This document shows positions 18,488 to 26,065 of a stretch of DNA of 64,000 nt, in pieces. The position numbers and the translations under genes are program-made. The DNA is from Aerococcaceae bacterium. Lineage in GTDB: Bacteria; Bacillota; Bacilli; Lactobacillales; Aerococcaceae. The DNA lies in NCBI GenBank assembly GCA_030525795.1, contig JAUNEB010000001.1, positions 1 through 64,000 on the forward strand, in the 5' to 3' direction. How positions within the stretch are numbered: position 1 is the first letter of the stretch; the number at the start of each line of letters is the position of its first letter. The notes under the pieces were generated by a model, which was not told the origin of the DNA, ran no database searches, and was given only the letters and a program-made list of their open reading frames with translations.

Positions 18488-19156
18488 ATGTATAATTTAG
18501 ACTTGAATAAAAAAAAGCAAATTATTTTTGATTTTGATGGACTGTTAGTCAATTCAGAAGATGTGATAGGAGAATCTTGGCTCAAAACATGCGACTATTT
18601 TTCTATTGATTATCCCGAAGGATTTTTCGATGATATTGTCGGCGTTTCTAAAAAAGTAACATTTGAAGCATTGAAGGCGCACATGGAAAATCCAATTGAT
18701 GTTGAAACCTTTTTTGATCGACGTGCTCGCTTTATTGAGGAAGCGGTTGAGGAGGGGCTTGTCAAACTATTGCCTGGGGTGCAAGCTTTTTTAGAAAAAA
18801 TGCATGAAAAAGGTGTTCCGATGTATATTGCGACATCTTCAAGCAAGCTATGGCCAGCAAAAATTACCGAACAATTGAATATTCGGCATTTTTTTGAAAG
18901 TATATACGGCGAAGAAGATGATCAATCTGTAAAGCCGAGCCCTGATTTGTACTTGAAAGTATTAAATGAACATCAATTGTCGAGAGAACATACTGTTATT
19001 TTTGAAGATTCATTTTCGGGCATAATGGCAGCGACTAGCGCGCAAGTGGATACAATTGTGGTGAACAAAATACCCTATCAATTCGAAAAAAATAATGAAA
19101 TGTATATTTTGTGTCAAGTACCGAGCTTTAATGAAATTGAAACGGACCCAAAATAG
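18488..19156 (+). CDS. HAD-superfamily phosphatase, beta-phosphoglucomutase-like
   Basis: This 222-residue haloacid dehalogenase-type protein has motif I DFDGLLVNSE (nucleophile Asp near residue 16), motif II ATSSS, a conserved Lys-Pro (SVKPSPDLY) and motif III FEDSFSGIMAA. It likely removes phosphate from a sugar or sugar-acid phosphate, perhaps relieving accumulation of a PTS product. It is the last structural gene of the operon. No Shine-Dalgarno is visible before the ATG (preceding bases TTGGCGATTAACG), suggesting weak translation or coupling. The stop codon lies inside the terminator hairpin. Confidence 0.82.
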   Translation: MYNLDLNKKKQIIFDFDGLLVNSEDVIGESWLKTCDYFSIDYPEGFFDDIVGVSKKVTFEALKAHMENPIDVETFFDRRARFIEEAVEEGLVKLLPGVQAFLEKMHEKGVPMYIATSSSKLWPAKITEQLNIRHFFESIYGEEDDQSVKPSPDLYLKVLNEHQLSREHTVIFEDSFSGIMAATSAQVDTIVVNKIPYQFEKNNEMYILCQVPSFNEIETDPK

Positions 19157-19168
19157 GTCCGTTTTATG
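19139..19168 (+). terminator. Terminator overlapping the HAD phosphatase stop codon
   Basis: AAACGGACC pairs with GGTCCGTTT around a short A-rich loop, followed by TATGATTTTTG. The TAG stop is in the stem-loop. It would limit read-through into the RpiR gene. Confidence 0.75.
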
Positions 19169-19192
19169 ATTTTTGTTTAAGGGAGTGAATAT

Positions 19193-20062
19193 ATGGTAAA
19201 ACACTTTTTCTTGAAAAATACTATAAGAAATTCGACACAGAAATTTAGTGATTTAGAAGTGCAACTGTCGAATTATTTGCTAAATTTGGAAGAAGACGAG
19301 ATTGTCAACAAGACCATTTCGGATATGGCGGAGGAAAGTTCTGTTTCACAATCAACGATTTATAACTTCGTCAAAAAATTAGGCTTTGCTGGATTTCAAA
19401 ATTTCAAAATTCAACTTGCACAAAATCTTTCCGTAGTGCCAGAAACGAAAAAAATAGTTTCGATTTCTCACATTACAGATTCGGATTCGCCGCTAGAAGT
19501 CGCTAGCAAAGTCGTTGCATTTAACCAATCTGCATTAGATAGCGTGTTGTATTTTTTAGACGATACACTTTTGGAAAATATTTTATCGGATATCGATCAC
19601 GCGAAAGGTTTGAATTTTTTTGGGCAAGGAGGCTCGTCTGTTATCGCCTTTGATGCGTACCAAAAATTTATGAGAACGAAGTATTGGTGCAATTACGATA
19701 TAGATTATCATATTCAATTAGTAAAATGCGCCAAACTTACCGAAAATGATGTGTGCTTTTTATTTTCTCATTCGGGTGAGACGCGAGAAACGGTTAATAT
19801 TGCCAAAATTTTGAAAGAGCGTGGCTGCAAGATTATTAGTGTGACGGGAAATCCGAATAGTGAATTAGTATCTTTGTCGGATCATGTCATTATTGTTTTT
19901 TCGGATGAATCTAAATTTAGAACCGAGAGCTTGACTTCGCGAATTTTGTATTTAACCATTATCGACATTATTTATACGTGCGTGATGATCCGTAATAAAT
20001 CCGAAAATACTACCGTTTTGGAAAGTATTCGAAAAGTGGTTAAGGAAATTCGGAAGCGTTGA
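19193..20062 (+). CDS. RpiR/MurR-family transcriptional regulator
   Basis: This 289-residue regulator has an N-terminal RpiR-type helix-turn-helix (ESSVSQSTIYNFVKKLGFAGF, about 43-63) and a C-terminal SIS sugar-phosphate-binding domain (NFFGQGGSSVIA and FSHSGETRETVN). Proteins of this family sense phosphosugars and control adjacent sugar-catabolism operons, so the PTS/uxuA/eda island is the likely target. GGGAG lies 7 bases before the ATG. It follows the operon terminator and no clear promoter of its own was found, so it may be expressed by partial read-through. Confidence 0.9.
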   Translation: MVKHFFLKNTIRNSTQKFSDLEVQLSNYLLNLEEDEIVNKTISDMAEESSVSQSTIYNFVKKLGFAGFQNFKIQLAQNLSVVPETKKIVSISHITDSDSPLEVASKVVAFNQSALDSVLYFLDDTLLENILSDIDHAKGLNFFGQGGSSVIAFDAYQKFMRTKYWCNYDIDYHIQLVKCAKLTENDVCFLFSHSGETRETVNIAKILKERGCKIISVTGNPNSELVSLSDHVIIVFSDESKFRTESLTSRILYLTIIDIIYTCVMIRNKSENTTVLESIRKVVKEIRKR

Positions 20063-20089
20063 GTGCACTATGCGTTTTCTAGTTAGATG

Positions 20090-20125
20090 AAAGATAGACT
20101 CTTGTTGGGAGTGTATCTTTTTTTG
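20090..20125 (+). terminator. Terminator after the RpiR gene
   Basis: AAAGATAGACTC pairs with GAGTGTATCTTT (one internal mismatch), followed by a T run. Confidence 0.75.
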
Positions 20126-20150
20126 TGGAGAATTATAGCGTTAGGATTGT

Positions 20151-20181
20151 AAAAAAACAAACCCAAGTGATGAGTTTGTTT
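20151..20181 (-). terminator. Terminator of the metal ABC operon (minus strand)
   Basis: Read on the minus strand, AAACAAAC pairs with GTTTGTTT and is followed by an uninterrupted T run, just after the last permease stop. Confidence 0.7.
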
Positions 20182-20194
20182 ATGGATAGAATAT

Positions 20195-21016
20195 TCAATT
20201 TTTTTTGAGACTAAAAATCAGCACAAATACAAGAAAAGATACGGTTGCGACCATGCCGGACATGGAAACGTTGAGCCAAATAGCGAGCATGTAACTGATT
20301 GCGCAGTTGAAACTGGCAATGAGTGTTGCAAAACATAATAACTGCGGGAAAGATTTTGCAAGGAGACGTGCGCTCATCGCAGGTGCAATCATTAAGGCAA
20401 TGACGAGAATAGAGCCGACGCTTTGGAAAGAAATAACGCTGGTGAGTGATACTAACGTCATCAATGCCAAATCTAATAGCGCAACGCGAATGCCGATTGT
20501 TTTAGCAAAAGTTTCATCAAATAAGCGGATTTTGAGCGATTGATAGGTTGCACTAATAAAAGTCAAATTGATGAGTAGCAACAATCCACTTTGCAACAAA
20601 GCTTTCGGAATGCGTAATGTTCCAATCGTCATCCGGTTTAGCGGCGCAAAAATAATATTTCCCATTAGCACCATGTCCGTATCTAAGTGGACATTTTTGA
20701 AATATTTGGTGATGAGAATCACGGTTATTGCAAAAAATGCGGGAAACACTAAGCCAATGGCAGCGTCATTTTGGATGCGGTGTGTTTTGACGAGCGCTTC
20801 AATGAGAACGACGGTCAACACCCCAAAAAGTGTGGCGCCGACTAATAGCCACGGCGAGTTTAAATCAGGCACGATAAAAAAAACAAGGACACTTCCTAAT
20901 AAAACCGTATGTGAAATAGCATCGGCGACCATGACGCTTTGTTTGAGCAATAATAACGAGCCAATTAAGCTACACGAAATGCCAACAAGCAACATAATCC
21001 ATAACGATTCAATCAT
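20195..21016 (-). CDS. mntD: Manganese/zinc ABC transporter permease (second copy)
   Basis: This 273-residue protein is an ABC-3 family metal permease with about eight hydrophobic segments, beginning MIESLWIMLLVGISC, with typical LLKQSVMVADAISHTVLLG and ISFQSVGSILVIALMIAPA motifs. It pairs with the adjacent homologous permease. I chose the ATG at 21016 because it overlaps the upstream stop as ATGA with GGGTGA before it; the frame extends 25 residues further upstream but inside the other gene. The mnt name rests on the B. subtilis MntABCD layout, and zinc transport remains possible. Confidence 0.9.
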   Translation of the reverse strand: MIESLWIMLLVGISCSLIGSLLLLKQSVMVADAISHTVLLGSVLVFFIVPDLNSPWLLVGATLFGVLTVVLIEALVKTHRIQNDAAIGLVFPAFFAITVILITKYFKNVHLDTDMVLMGNIIFAPLNRMTIGTLRIPKALLQSGLLLLINLTFISATYQSLKIRLFDETFAKTIGIRVALLDLALMTLVSLTSVISFQSVGSILVIALMIAPAMSARLLAKSFPQLLCFATLIASFNCAISYMLAIWLNVSMSGMVATVSFLVFVLIFSLKKN

Positions 21017-21870
21017 GATTTCACCCGCTTTCTTTTGAGCAACCCGTTTGGCGCTAATAGTAAAGAAAGAATGGCGAAAGCCGTTTGACATAGGACAATT
21101 GTTGGACCTGTTGCCAAATCATCGACAGCTGTGCTGAGATATGTGCCAATAAACGCGCTCACGAGTCCGATGACGCCCGCAATTCCAATGACACGATGAT
21201 AAACGCGGCTCCACTGCAAGGCAGCTACCGTCGGAGCAACGAGCATGCTACTGACTAAAATAATGCCAACCGTTTTGATGCCGACGCTAATAATAAGCAA
21301 TGCCAACACGAGTAATAATTGCGAAATACGTTGTGGCTGAATCCCAATGGACTGAGCAAAAATTTTGTCGAATAAAACCAATTTAATTTTTGGGAAAAAG
21401 AGGGCAAACACAAGGAGAACGCCTGTCGTCACAACTAAAATTAAACGCACATCGTCTTTGACCAAGTAAGCCGCTTGGCCCATGATATAGTGATTGAGTC
21501 CTGCTTGTGCGGCTTTTTGGTAGGCGGGATTGCCTTGAATATAGCTCGAAAGCACCATGCCTAATCCGAACATCGACGACAAAATTAATGCCAAAATACT
21601 TTCATAGGAAAACGAACTATTGCGATGTATCCATTGAATCAACTGAAAGGCGACAAGCCCAGCCGTAACGGCGCCTAACATCAAAATAAGCGGATTACGC
21701 GTTTGAAACAGCATAAAACTGACGATAATTCCAGGAAAAACAGAGTGTCCAATAGCATCGCCAAGCTGACTTTGTTGTTCGAGGACAACGGTTGTGCCAA
21801 TAATAGCGGAAGCAACACCGAGCGCCATTGTTCCAATCGCTACTACCCAGAAAAAGTAATCAAACAGCAT
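21013..21870 (-). CDS. mntC: Manganese/zinc ABC transporter permease (first copy)
   Basis: This 285-residue ABC-3 permease has the family regions VVLEQQSQLGDAIGHSVFPG and VGIKTVGIILVSSMLVAPT and about eight membrane spans. Its start overlaps the ATPase gene by 11 bases and its stop overlaps the next permease by 4, so the three are translationally linked. Two non-identical permeases suggest a heterodimeric channel, as in MntABCD systems. The C-terminus is basic (LKRKRVKS). Confidence 0.92.
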   Translation of the reverse strand: MLFDYFFWVVAIGTMALGVASAIIGTTVVLEQQSQLGDAIGHSVFPGIIVSFMLFQTRNPLILMLGAVTAGLVAFQLIQWIHRNSSFSYESILALILSSMFGLGMVLSSYIQGNPAYQKAAQAGLNHYIMGQAAYLVKDDVRLILVVTTGVLLVFALFFPKIKLVLFDKIFAQSIGIQPQRISQLLLVLALLIISVGIKTVGIILVSSMLVAPTVAALQWSRVYHRVIGIAGVIGLVSAFIGTYLSTAVDDLATGPTIVLCQTAFAILSLLLAPNGLLKRKRVKS

Positions 21871-22591
21871 AGGCAGTCCCTACTTTTTGTGAATAAGTTT
21901 TTGTGATATTTTGCTCGGTAAAAGTGGAGCTGACAGCGCCGTGGGCGATTAAACCATGATTGAGAAAGACTACGTAATCAAAATATTCTGGAACAGTATT
22001 TAAGTCGTGATGGACAGTCAAGCTTGTTTTGCCTTGTTGCTGAAGTTGTTGTAAGTAGTCCATGATGAGCGTTTCGCTTTGGATGTCCACGCCAGCAAGC
22101 GGTTCGTCTAATAAATACAAGTCCGCATTTTGGGCAATGGCCCGCGCCAAAAAGACGCGCTGTTTTTGGCCACCTGAAAGTTGGCTGATTTGGCGATTTT
22201 TTAAGTCGAGTAGTGCCATTTTTTCCAAAGCGGCGTGGGCTTGCTCGCGTTGTTGAGGTTGAATGCGTTGGAAGCCGAGGCGATTGGACGTGATGCCCAT
22301 TAAGACGACGTCCAATACCGTTGTTGGAAATTGCCAGTTTACTTGTGCGGATTGGGGCACATACGCAATGCGTTGGCGAACTTTTTCGAGTGGCTGTTGG
22401 AAAAGTTCGAGCTGTTGATAAGTCGCTGGAACGAGTTGTAATAGCGCCTTGATAAACGTCGATTTCCCAGCACCATTTGGGCCGACAATCGCGGCCCGAA
22501 CATGCTGGGGAATATCAAGTGTTACGTTAGAAAGGGCGAGGGTTTGCTGATAGCGTACCTCCAGTTGTTGCGCATGAATAATAGGTATCAC
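21860..22591 (-). CDS. mntB: Manganese/zinc ABC transporter ATP-binding protein
   Basis: This 243-residue ATPase has Walker A GPNGAGKSTF (about 37-46), Q-loop AYVPQSAQVNW, signature LSGGQKQRVFLARA, Walker B LYLLDEP and the switch HHDL. It powers metal import through the two permeases downstream. The start is GTG at 22591, 7 bases after AGGAGGC; an overlapping ATG at 22593 is out of frame. It lies 17 bases downstream of the binding-protein gene. Confidence 0.95.
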   Translation of the reverse strand: MIPIIHAQQLEVRYQQTLALSNVTLDIPQHVRAAIVGPNGAGKSTFIKALLQLVPATYQQLELFQQPLEKVRQRIAYVPQSAQVNWQFPTTVLDVVLMGITSNRLGFQRIQPQQREQAHAALEKMALLDLKNRQISQLSGGQKQRVFLARAIAQNADLYLLDEPLAGVDIQSETLIMDYLQQLQQQGKTSLTVHHDLNTVPEYFDYVVFLNHGLIAHGAVSSTFTEQNITKTYSQKVGTAYAV

Positions 22592-22608
22592 ATTGGATGC
22601 CTCCTTTT

Positions 22609-23517
22609 TTAGTGGATAAGATTGGACAAAATTAAATCGATATTATGGCGATACATTTCAATATAATTATCTCCTTTTTCGCCTTTTGGTGCAAGTGAAT
22701 CTGAAAATAATTCTTGATTTTCGCCGTGAACGACTTTGACGGTATAACCGAGCGATTGAGCCGCTTCTTGTAATTTGTTCATGCGTTCAGGATTAGTTGT
22801 CGATTCTGCAAAAATAGCAGGGATTTTATTGTCGACAATAAATTGTGCAGTTTCTTTAATTTGTTGGTTGGACACTTCGGAATCCGTGCTAATGCCTTGT
22901 GGCGCATAAACCGTAAACTCATACGCACGTGCAAAATAGTTGAACGCATCGTGTGGTGTCACTAAAAAGCGTTTTTCTTTAGGAAGGTGTGTTAATTCCG
23001 CTTGAATATATGTGTCCAATTCATCCAACTTGGTTAAGTAAGTTTGTGTATTTTGGGCGAATGTGTCTTTGTGTTCAGGGAATTTTTCTTGTAAGGTTTG
23101 GCTTGTTGTAACGACGGCTTGCTTATACAAGGCAATATCGAACCAGAAGTGCGGATCCGTTTCGATTTGGCCGTCTTCTTCCATTTCGCCGAGTTGTTTT
23201 GTGTCGAAATCTTTTGTGACGGCAACGCCTGCTTGTTCCAAGATATCAATCATTTTCCCTTCAAAATGTAATCCGTGATACAAGACGAGTTCGGCGTCTA
23301 GAATTTTTTTGGCGTCGTTAGCTTTGGGTTCGTACAAATGCGGATCTGAGCCAGCGGGCATAATCAACTCGATTTGTACTGTATCGCCCGCAATTTGCGT
23401 GACCATATCTTCGAGAAAACTCGTCGTGACGGTGACAGTTGGTTTTTCCGAAGCTAGAGCGACGGGTGACATGAAACTTGTCAAAACAAACAATAAAGCA
23501 ACTAATTTTTTTAACAT
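22609..23517 (-). CDS. mntA: Manganese/zinc ABC transporter substrate-binding protein, without lipobox
   Basis: This 302-residue cluster A-I metal-binding protein has likely ligands in AGSDPHLYEP (His), ETDPHFWFD (His), IFAESTT (Glu) and the end pattern LFSDSLAPKGEKGDNYIEM (Asp). The Asp ligand and that C-terminal pattern favour manganese, but no His-rich zinc loop test is decisive. The signal peptide ends VALASEK, an SPase I type site, and has no cysteine at all, unlike nearly all Gram-positive members, which are lipoproteins. GGAGAG precedes the ATG. It is the first gene of the repressible mnt operon. Confidence 0.92.
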   Translation of the reverse strand: MLKKLVALLFVLTSFMSPVALASEKPTVTVTTSFLEDMVTQIAGDTVQIELIMPAGSDPHLYEPKANDAKKILDAELVLYHGLHFEGKMIDILEQAGVAVTKDFDTKQLGEMEEDGQIETDPHFWFDIALYKQAVVTTSQTLQEKFPEHKDTFAQNTQTYLTKLDELDTYIQAELTHLPKEKRFLVTPHDAFNYFARAYEFTVYAPQGISTDSEVSNQQIKETAQFIVDNKIPAIFAESTTNPERMNKLQEAAQSLGYTVKVVHGENQELFSDSLAPKGEKGDNYIEMYRHNIDLILSNLIH

Positions 23518-23531
23518 TATAATCTCTCCTT

Positions 23532-23547
23532 TTTAGGCTATCCTAAA
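23532..23547. promoter_or_regulatory. DtxR/MntR-type operator 1
   Basis: TTTAGG-CTAT-CCTAAA is a perfect 6-4-6 palindrome between the -10 and the start codon of the binding-protein gene. It resembles ScaR/MntR-type operators of streptococci. Confidence 0.72.
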
Positions 23548-23558
23548 TTTATGAGTTC

Positions 23559-23587
23559 ATTATACTTTTAGGCGAACCTAATGTCAA
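23559..23587 (-). promoter_or_regulatory. Consensus promoter of the metal ABC operon (minus strand)
   Basis: On the minus strand TTGACA (23587-23582) and TATAAT (23564-23559) are both perfect, with a 17-base spacer. The spacer is occupied by the middle of three operator-like palindromes, the expected arrangement for tight repression. Confidence 0.88.
23567..23582. promoter_or_regulatory. DtxR/MntR-type operator 2
   Basis: TTTAGG-CGAA-CCTAAT is the same palindrome with one end mismatch. It sits inside the spacer of the mnt operon promoter. Confidence 0.75.
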
Positions 23588-23601
23588 TAGGTTTGCCTAA
23601 T
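23586..23601. promoter_or_regulatory. DtxR/MntR-type operator 3
   Basis: AATAGG-TTTG-CCTAAT repeats the same half sites. It overlaps the upstream edge of the mnt -35 box and lies 19 bases, centre to centre, from operator 2. Confidence 0.7.
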
Positions 23602-23639
23602 TTTTTTCATAAAAGTTTGTTCATTTTGTTAAAACATGG

Positions 23640-23645
23640 TAAAAT
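23640..23645 (+). promoter_or_regulatory. Extended -10 promoter of the mntR-ylxM-ffh unit
   Basis: TGGTAAAAT (TGn plus TAAAAT) lies 36 bases before the mntR ATG. No convincing -35 was found. It is 38 bases from operator 3, so self-regulation is possible. Confidence 0.45.
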
Positions 23646-23681
23646 AACAAAGGAAAAGGTCAAAGGAATGAGGGAATTGCT

Positions 23682-24056
23682 ATGTCGCAAAGCCGAGAAG
23701 ATTATATTAAGTTTATTTATGAAGCTAGTGGTGGCGAGTCGGTGCCGAACAAGACGATTGCGACAGGGCTAGGCATTGCGCCGCCGTCCGTCAGCGAGAT
23801 GGTTTCTAAATTAGCGGACGAACAGCTTGTGGAATATCGCCCTTATCATGGCGTTAGTTTAACGAAGCGCGGAATCAAAATGGCGCAAGAATTAATTCGC
23901 AAACATGAAATTTGGGAATATTTTTTGGAGCATGAGTTGGGCTACACAAAAGACGAAGTGCATATTTTGGCGGAAGTGTTAGAACATGCCACGCCAACGG
24001 AATTAGCTAATCGCTTAGCATCGTATATCGATTTTCCAGAAAGGGTTGACGCGTGA
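23682..24056 (+). CDS. mntR: DtxR-family metal-dependent repressor (MntR-like)
   Basis: This 124-residue two-domain repressor has an N-terminal winged helix (about 1-62; NKTIATGLGIAPPSVSEMVSKL) and a metal-binding dimerisation domain. Residues matching the MntR metal sites are present: Asp in SREDYIKFIYE, His in RKHEIWEYF, and Glu/His in AEVLEHATP. No third SH3 domain exists, so it is the short MntR type. It faces the transporter operon across three palindromes and most likely represses it with bound manganese. Its stop overlaps the ylxM start (GTGA), an unusual link to the signal-recognition-particle genes. Confidence 0.92.
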   Translation: MSQSREDYIKFIYEASGGESVPNKTIATGLGIAPPSVSEMVSKLADEQLVEYRPYHGVSLTKRGIKMAQELIRKHEIWEYFLEHELGYTKDEVHILAEVLEHATPTELANRLASYIDFPERVDA

Positions 24057-24376
24057 ACTTAGCAAAAACACTTCGCATGACGCAGCTGTTTGCGTTTTAT
24101 CAAACGTTGTTGACCGACAAACAGCAGCAAATGTTGCAACTTTACTACGAAGAAGACTATTCCCTTTCTGAAATTGCGGACTACTACGCCATTAGCAGAC
24201 AAGCGGTGCATGACAACTTAAAGCGCGGCGAAAAACAGTTAGAACAATACGAAGCCAACTTGAAGTTGCTCGAAAGACGCCAGCAGCGCGTGCAATGGCT
24301 CAATGAATTATCGCAACACGTGACGGACAGAACCGCACAACACCTCATTCAACAAATTATGAAAATGGACGAATAA
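24053..24376 (+). CDS. ylxM: YlxM/UPF0122 family helix-turn-helix protein
   Basis: This 107-residue protein has a sigma-70 region 4-like helix-turn-helix (SLSEIADYYAISRQAVHDNLKR, about 40-61) and a helical tail. The family is encoded next to ffh in most Firmicutes and is thought to associate with the signal recognition particle. The start is GTG at 24053, overlapping the mntR stop, so translation probably depends on coupling; no strong ribosome site is visible. Twelve bases separate it from ffh. Confidence 0.92.
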   Translation: MNLAKTLRMTQLFAFYQTLLTDKQQQMLQLYYEEDYSLSEIADYYAISRQAVHDNLKRGEKQLEQYEANLKLLERRQQRVQWLNELSQHVTDRTAQHLIQQIMKMDE

Positions 24377-24388
24377 AGGAGAGAAATT

Positions 24389-25870
24389 ATGGCATTTGAA
24401 GGATTATCCGAACGCCTACAAGCCGCGATTAGCCAAGTTGGCAAAGGCGGCACTATTACCGAAGCAGACTTAAAACAAATGATGCGTGAAATACGTTTGG
24501 CTTTACTTGAAGCCGACGTCAATTTCCAAGTCGTCAAAACCTTTGTCAAAAAAGTCAACGAGCGCGCATTAGGTAGCGACGTATTAACTTCGTTGTCGCC
24601 TGCTCAACAAGTCGTCAAAATCGTTGACGAAGAATTAACTGCCTTAATGGGTGGCGAACAAGCAACACTCAACTTCTCCATGAAGCCACCGACCATTATT
24701 ATGATGGCCGGTTTACAAGGGGCAGGTAAAACGACAACCGTCGGGAAACTCGCCAAATACGTTTATGAACAAGGTAAAAAACGCCCGCTTTTAGTTGCAG
24801 CCGATATTTATCGCCCAGCGGCGATTGACCAATTAAAAACGATTGGACAGCAACTCGATTTTCCTGTGTTCAGTTTAGGCACGCAAGCAAATCCTGTTGA
24901 TATTGCCAAACAAGCGATTGAACAAGCGCGTATTCAAGGTAACGAAGTCGTCATTATTGATACGGCGGGTCGTTTGCACGTCGATGCAGCTTTGATGGAT
25001 GAATTACGCCAAATTAAAGCGGCGGTTCAACCCGATGAAATTTTGTTGACGGTCGATGCGATGACAGGTCAAGACGCAGTCAACGTTGCGCAATCATTCA
25101 ATGAAGCATTAGACATTACAGGGGTCGTCATTACCAAATTAGATGGCGACACGCGTGGTGGTGCGGCGCTTTCTATCCGTTCGATTACCAATAAACCGAT
25201 TAAATTTACAGGGCAAGGCGAAAAATTAGACGCACTCGAGCCGTTTTATCCAGACCGTATGTCGAGCCGTATTCTCGGAATGGGTGACATGCTCACCTTA
25301 ATCGAAAAAGCACAACGCGATTTTGACGAGCAACAAGCGGCTGAAATGGCCGAAAAATTAAAGAAAAACACCTTTGATTTCAACGATTTTGTGCAACAAT
25401 TGGACCAAGTAAACAATATGGGGCCTATTAAAGATTTGTTGAAATTAATACCAGGTTTTAACAAAATTCCAGGCGTCGAAAATTTTGACGTGAACGCTAA
25501 AGATATGGCGCGCGTCAAGGCGATCGTGTTGTCAATGACGCCAGAAGAACGCGAAAATCCCGATGTCATCTCACAAAGTCGCCGTAAGCGAATTGCTGCA
25601 GGTTGCGGACAAACATTAGCAGACGTCAACCGTATGATTAAACAATTCAACCAATCTCGCACGATGATGAGCCAACTTTCCAACGGCAAAATGAGCGGCA
25701 TGAAAAAAATGATGAACCAACTCCAACAAGGTGGCGGCATGCCGGGGATGCCAGGAATGTCTGGTGGCGGCTTCAACGACTCCGCCTTCATGACGCCTGA
25801 ACAATTAGCCAAACGTCAAGCAGACCAAAAACTGCAACGCAAACTGAAGAAATTGAAGAAGAAAAGATAA
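24389..25870 (+). CDS. ffh: Signal recognition particle protein Ffh
   Basis: This 493-residue SRP54 GTPase has the N domain, G1 GLQGAGKTTTVGKLA (about 108-122), DTAGRL (about 191), TKLDGD (about 248) and a methionine-rich M domain from about 300 with the tail NQLQQGGGMPGMPGMSGGG. With 4.5S RNA it delivers nascent membrane and secreted proteins to FtsY. AAAGGAGA precedes the ATG. It is followed by a strong terminator. Confidence 0.97.
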   Translation: MAFEGLSERLQAAISQVGKGGTITEADLKQMMREIRLALLEADVNFQVVKTFVKKVNERALGSDVLTSLSPAQQVVKIVDEELTALMGGEQATLNFSMKPPTIIMMAGLQGAGKTTTVGKLAKYVYEQGKKRPLLVAADIYRPAAIDQLKTIGQQLDFPVFSLGTQANPVDIAKQAIEQARIQGNEVVIIDTAGRLHVDAALMDELRQIKAAVQPDEILLTVDAMTGQDAVNVAQSFNEALDITGVVITKLDGDTRGGAALSIRSITNKPIKFTGQGEKLDALEPFYPDRMSSRILGMGDMLTLIEKAQRDFDEQQAAEMAEKLKKNTFDFNDFVQQLDQVNNMGPIKDLLKLIPGFNKIPGVENFDVNAKDMARVKAIVLSMTPEERENPDVISQSRRKRIAAGCGQTLADVNRMIKQFNQSRTMMSQLSNGKMSGMKKMMNQLQQGGGMPGMPGMSGGGFNDSAFMTPEQLAKRQADQKLQRKLKKLKKKR

Positions 25871-25879
25871 ATTCCGAAC

Positions 25880-25918
25880 GAAGCACAGAAACCATTACGT
25901 TTCCGTGCTTTTTTTTTG
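25880..25918 (+). terminator. Terminator after ffh
   Basis: AAGCACAGAAAC pairs with GTTTCCGTGCTT (one mismatch), followed by nine T. Confidence 0.88.
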
Positions 25919-26065
25919 CGCACAAAAAGAAAACGTTGCCAATGTGGCGCTTATATTTATTGGGGCTTCGCTTTATGATGAAGATAGCCACAGCGATGCA
26001 ACATTAAAGAAAGGAGGGCGGCTATTATTATGTGGCCAAAAAATTTTTAGAAGAGGAGGTATTTT

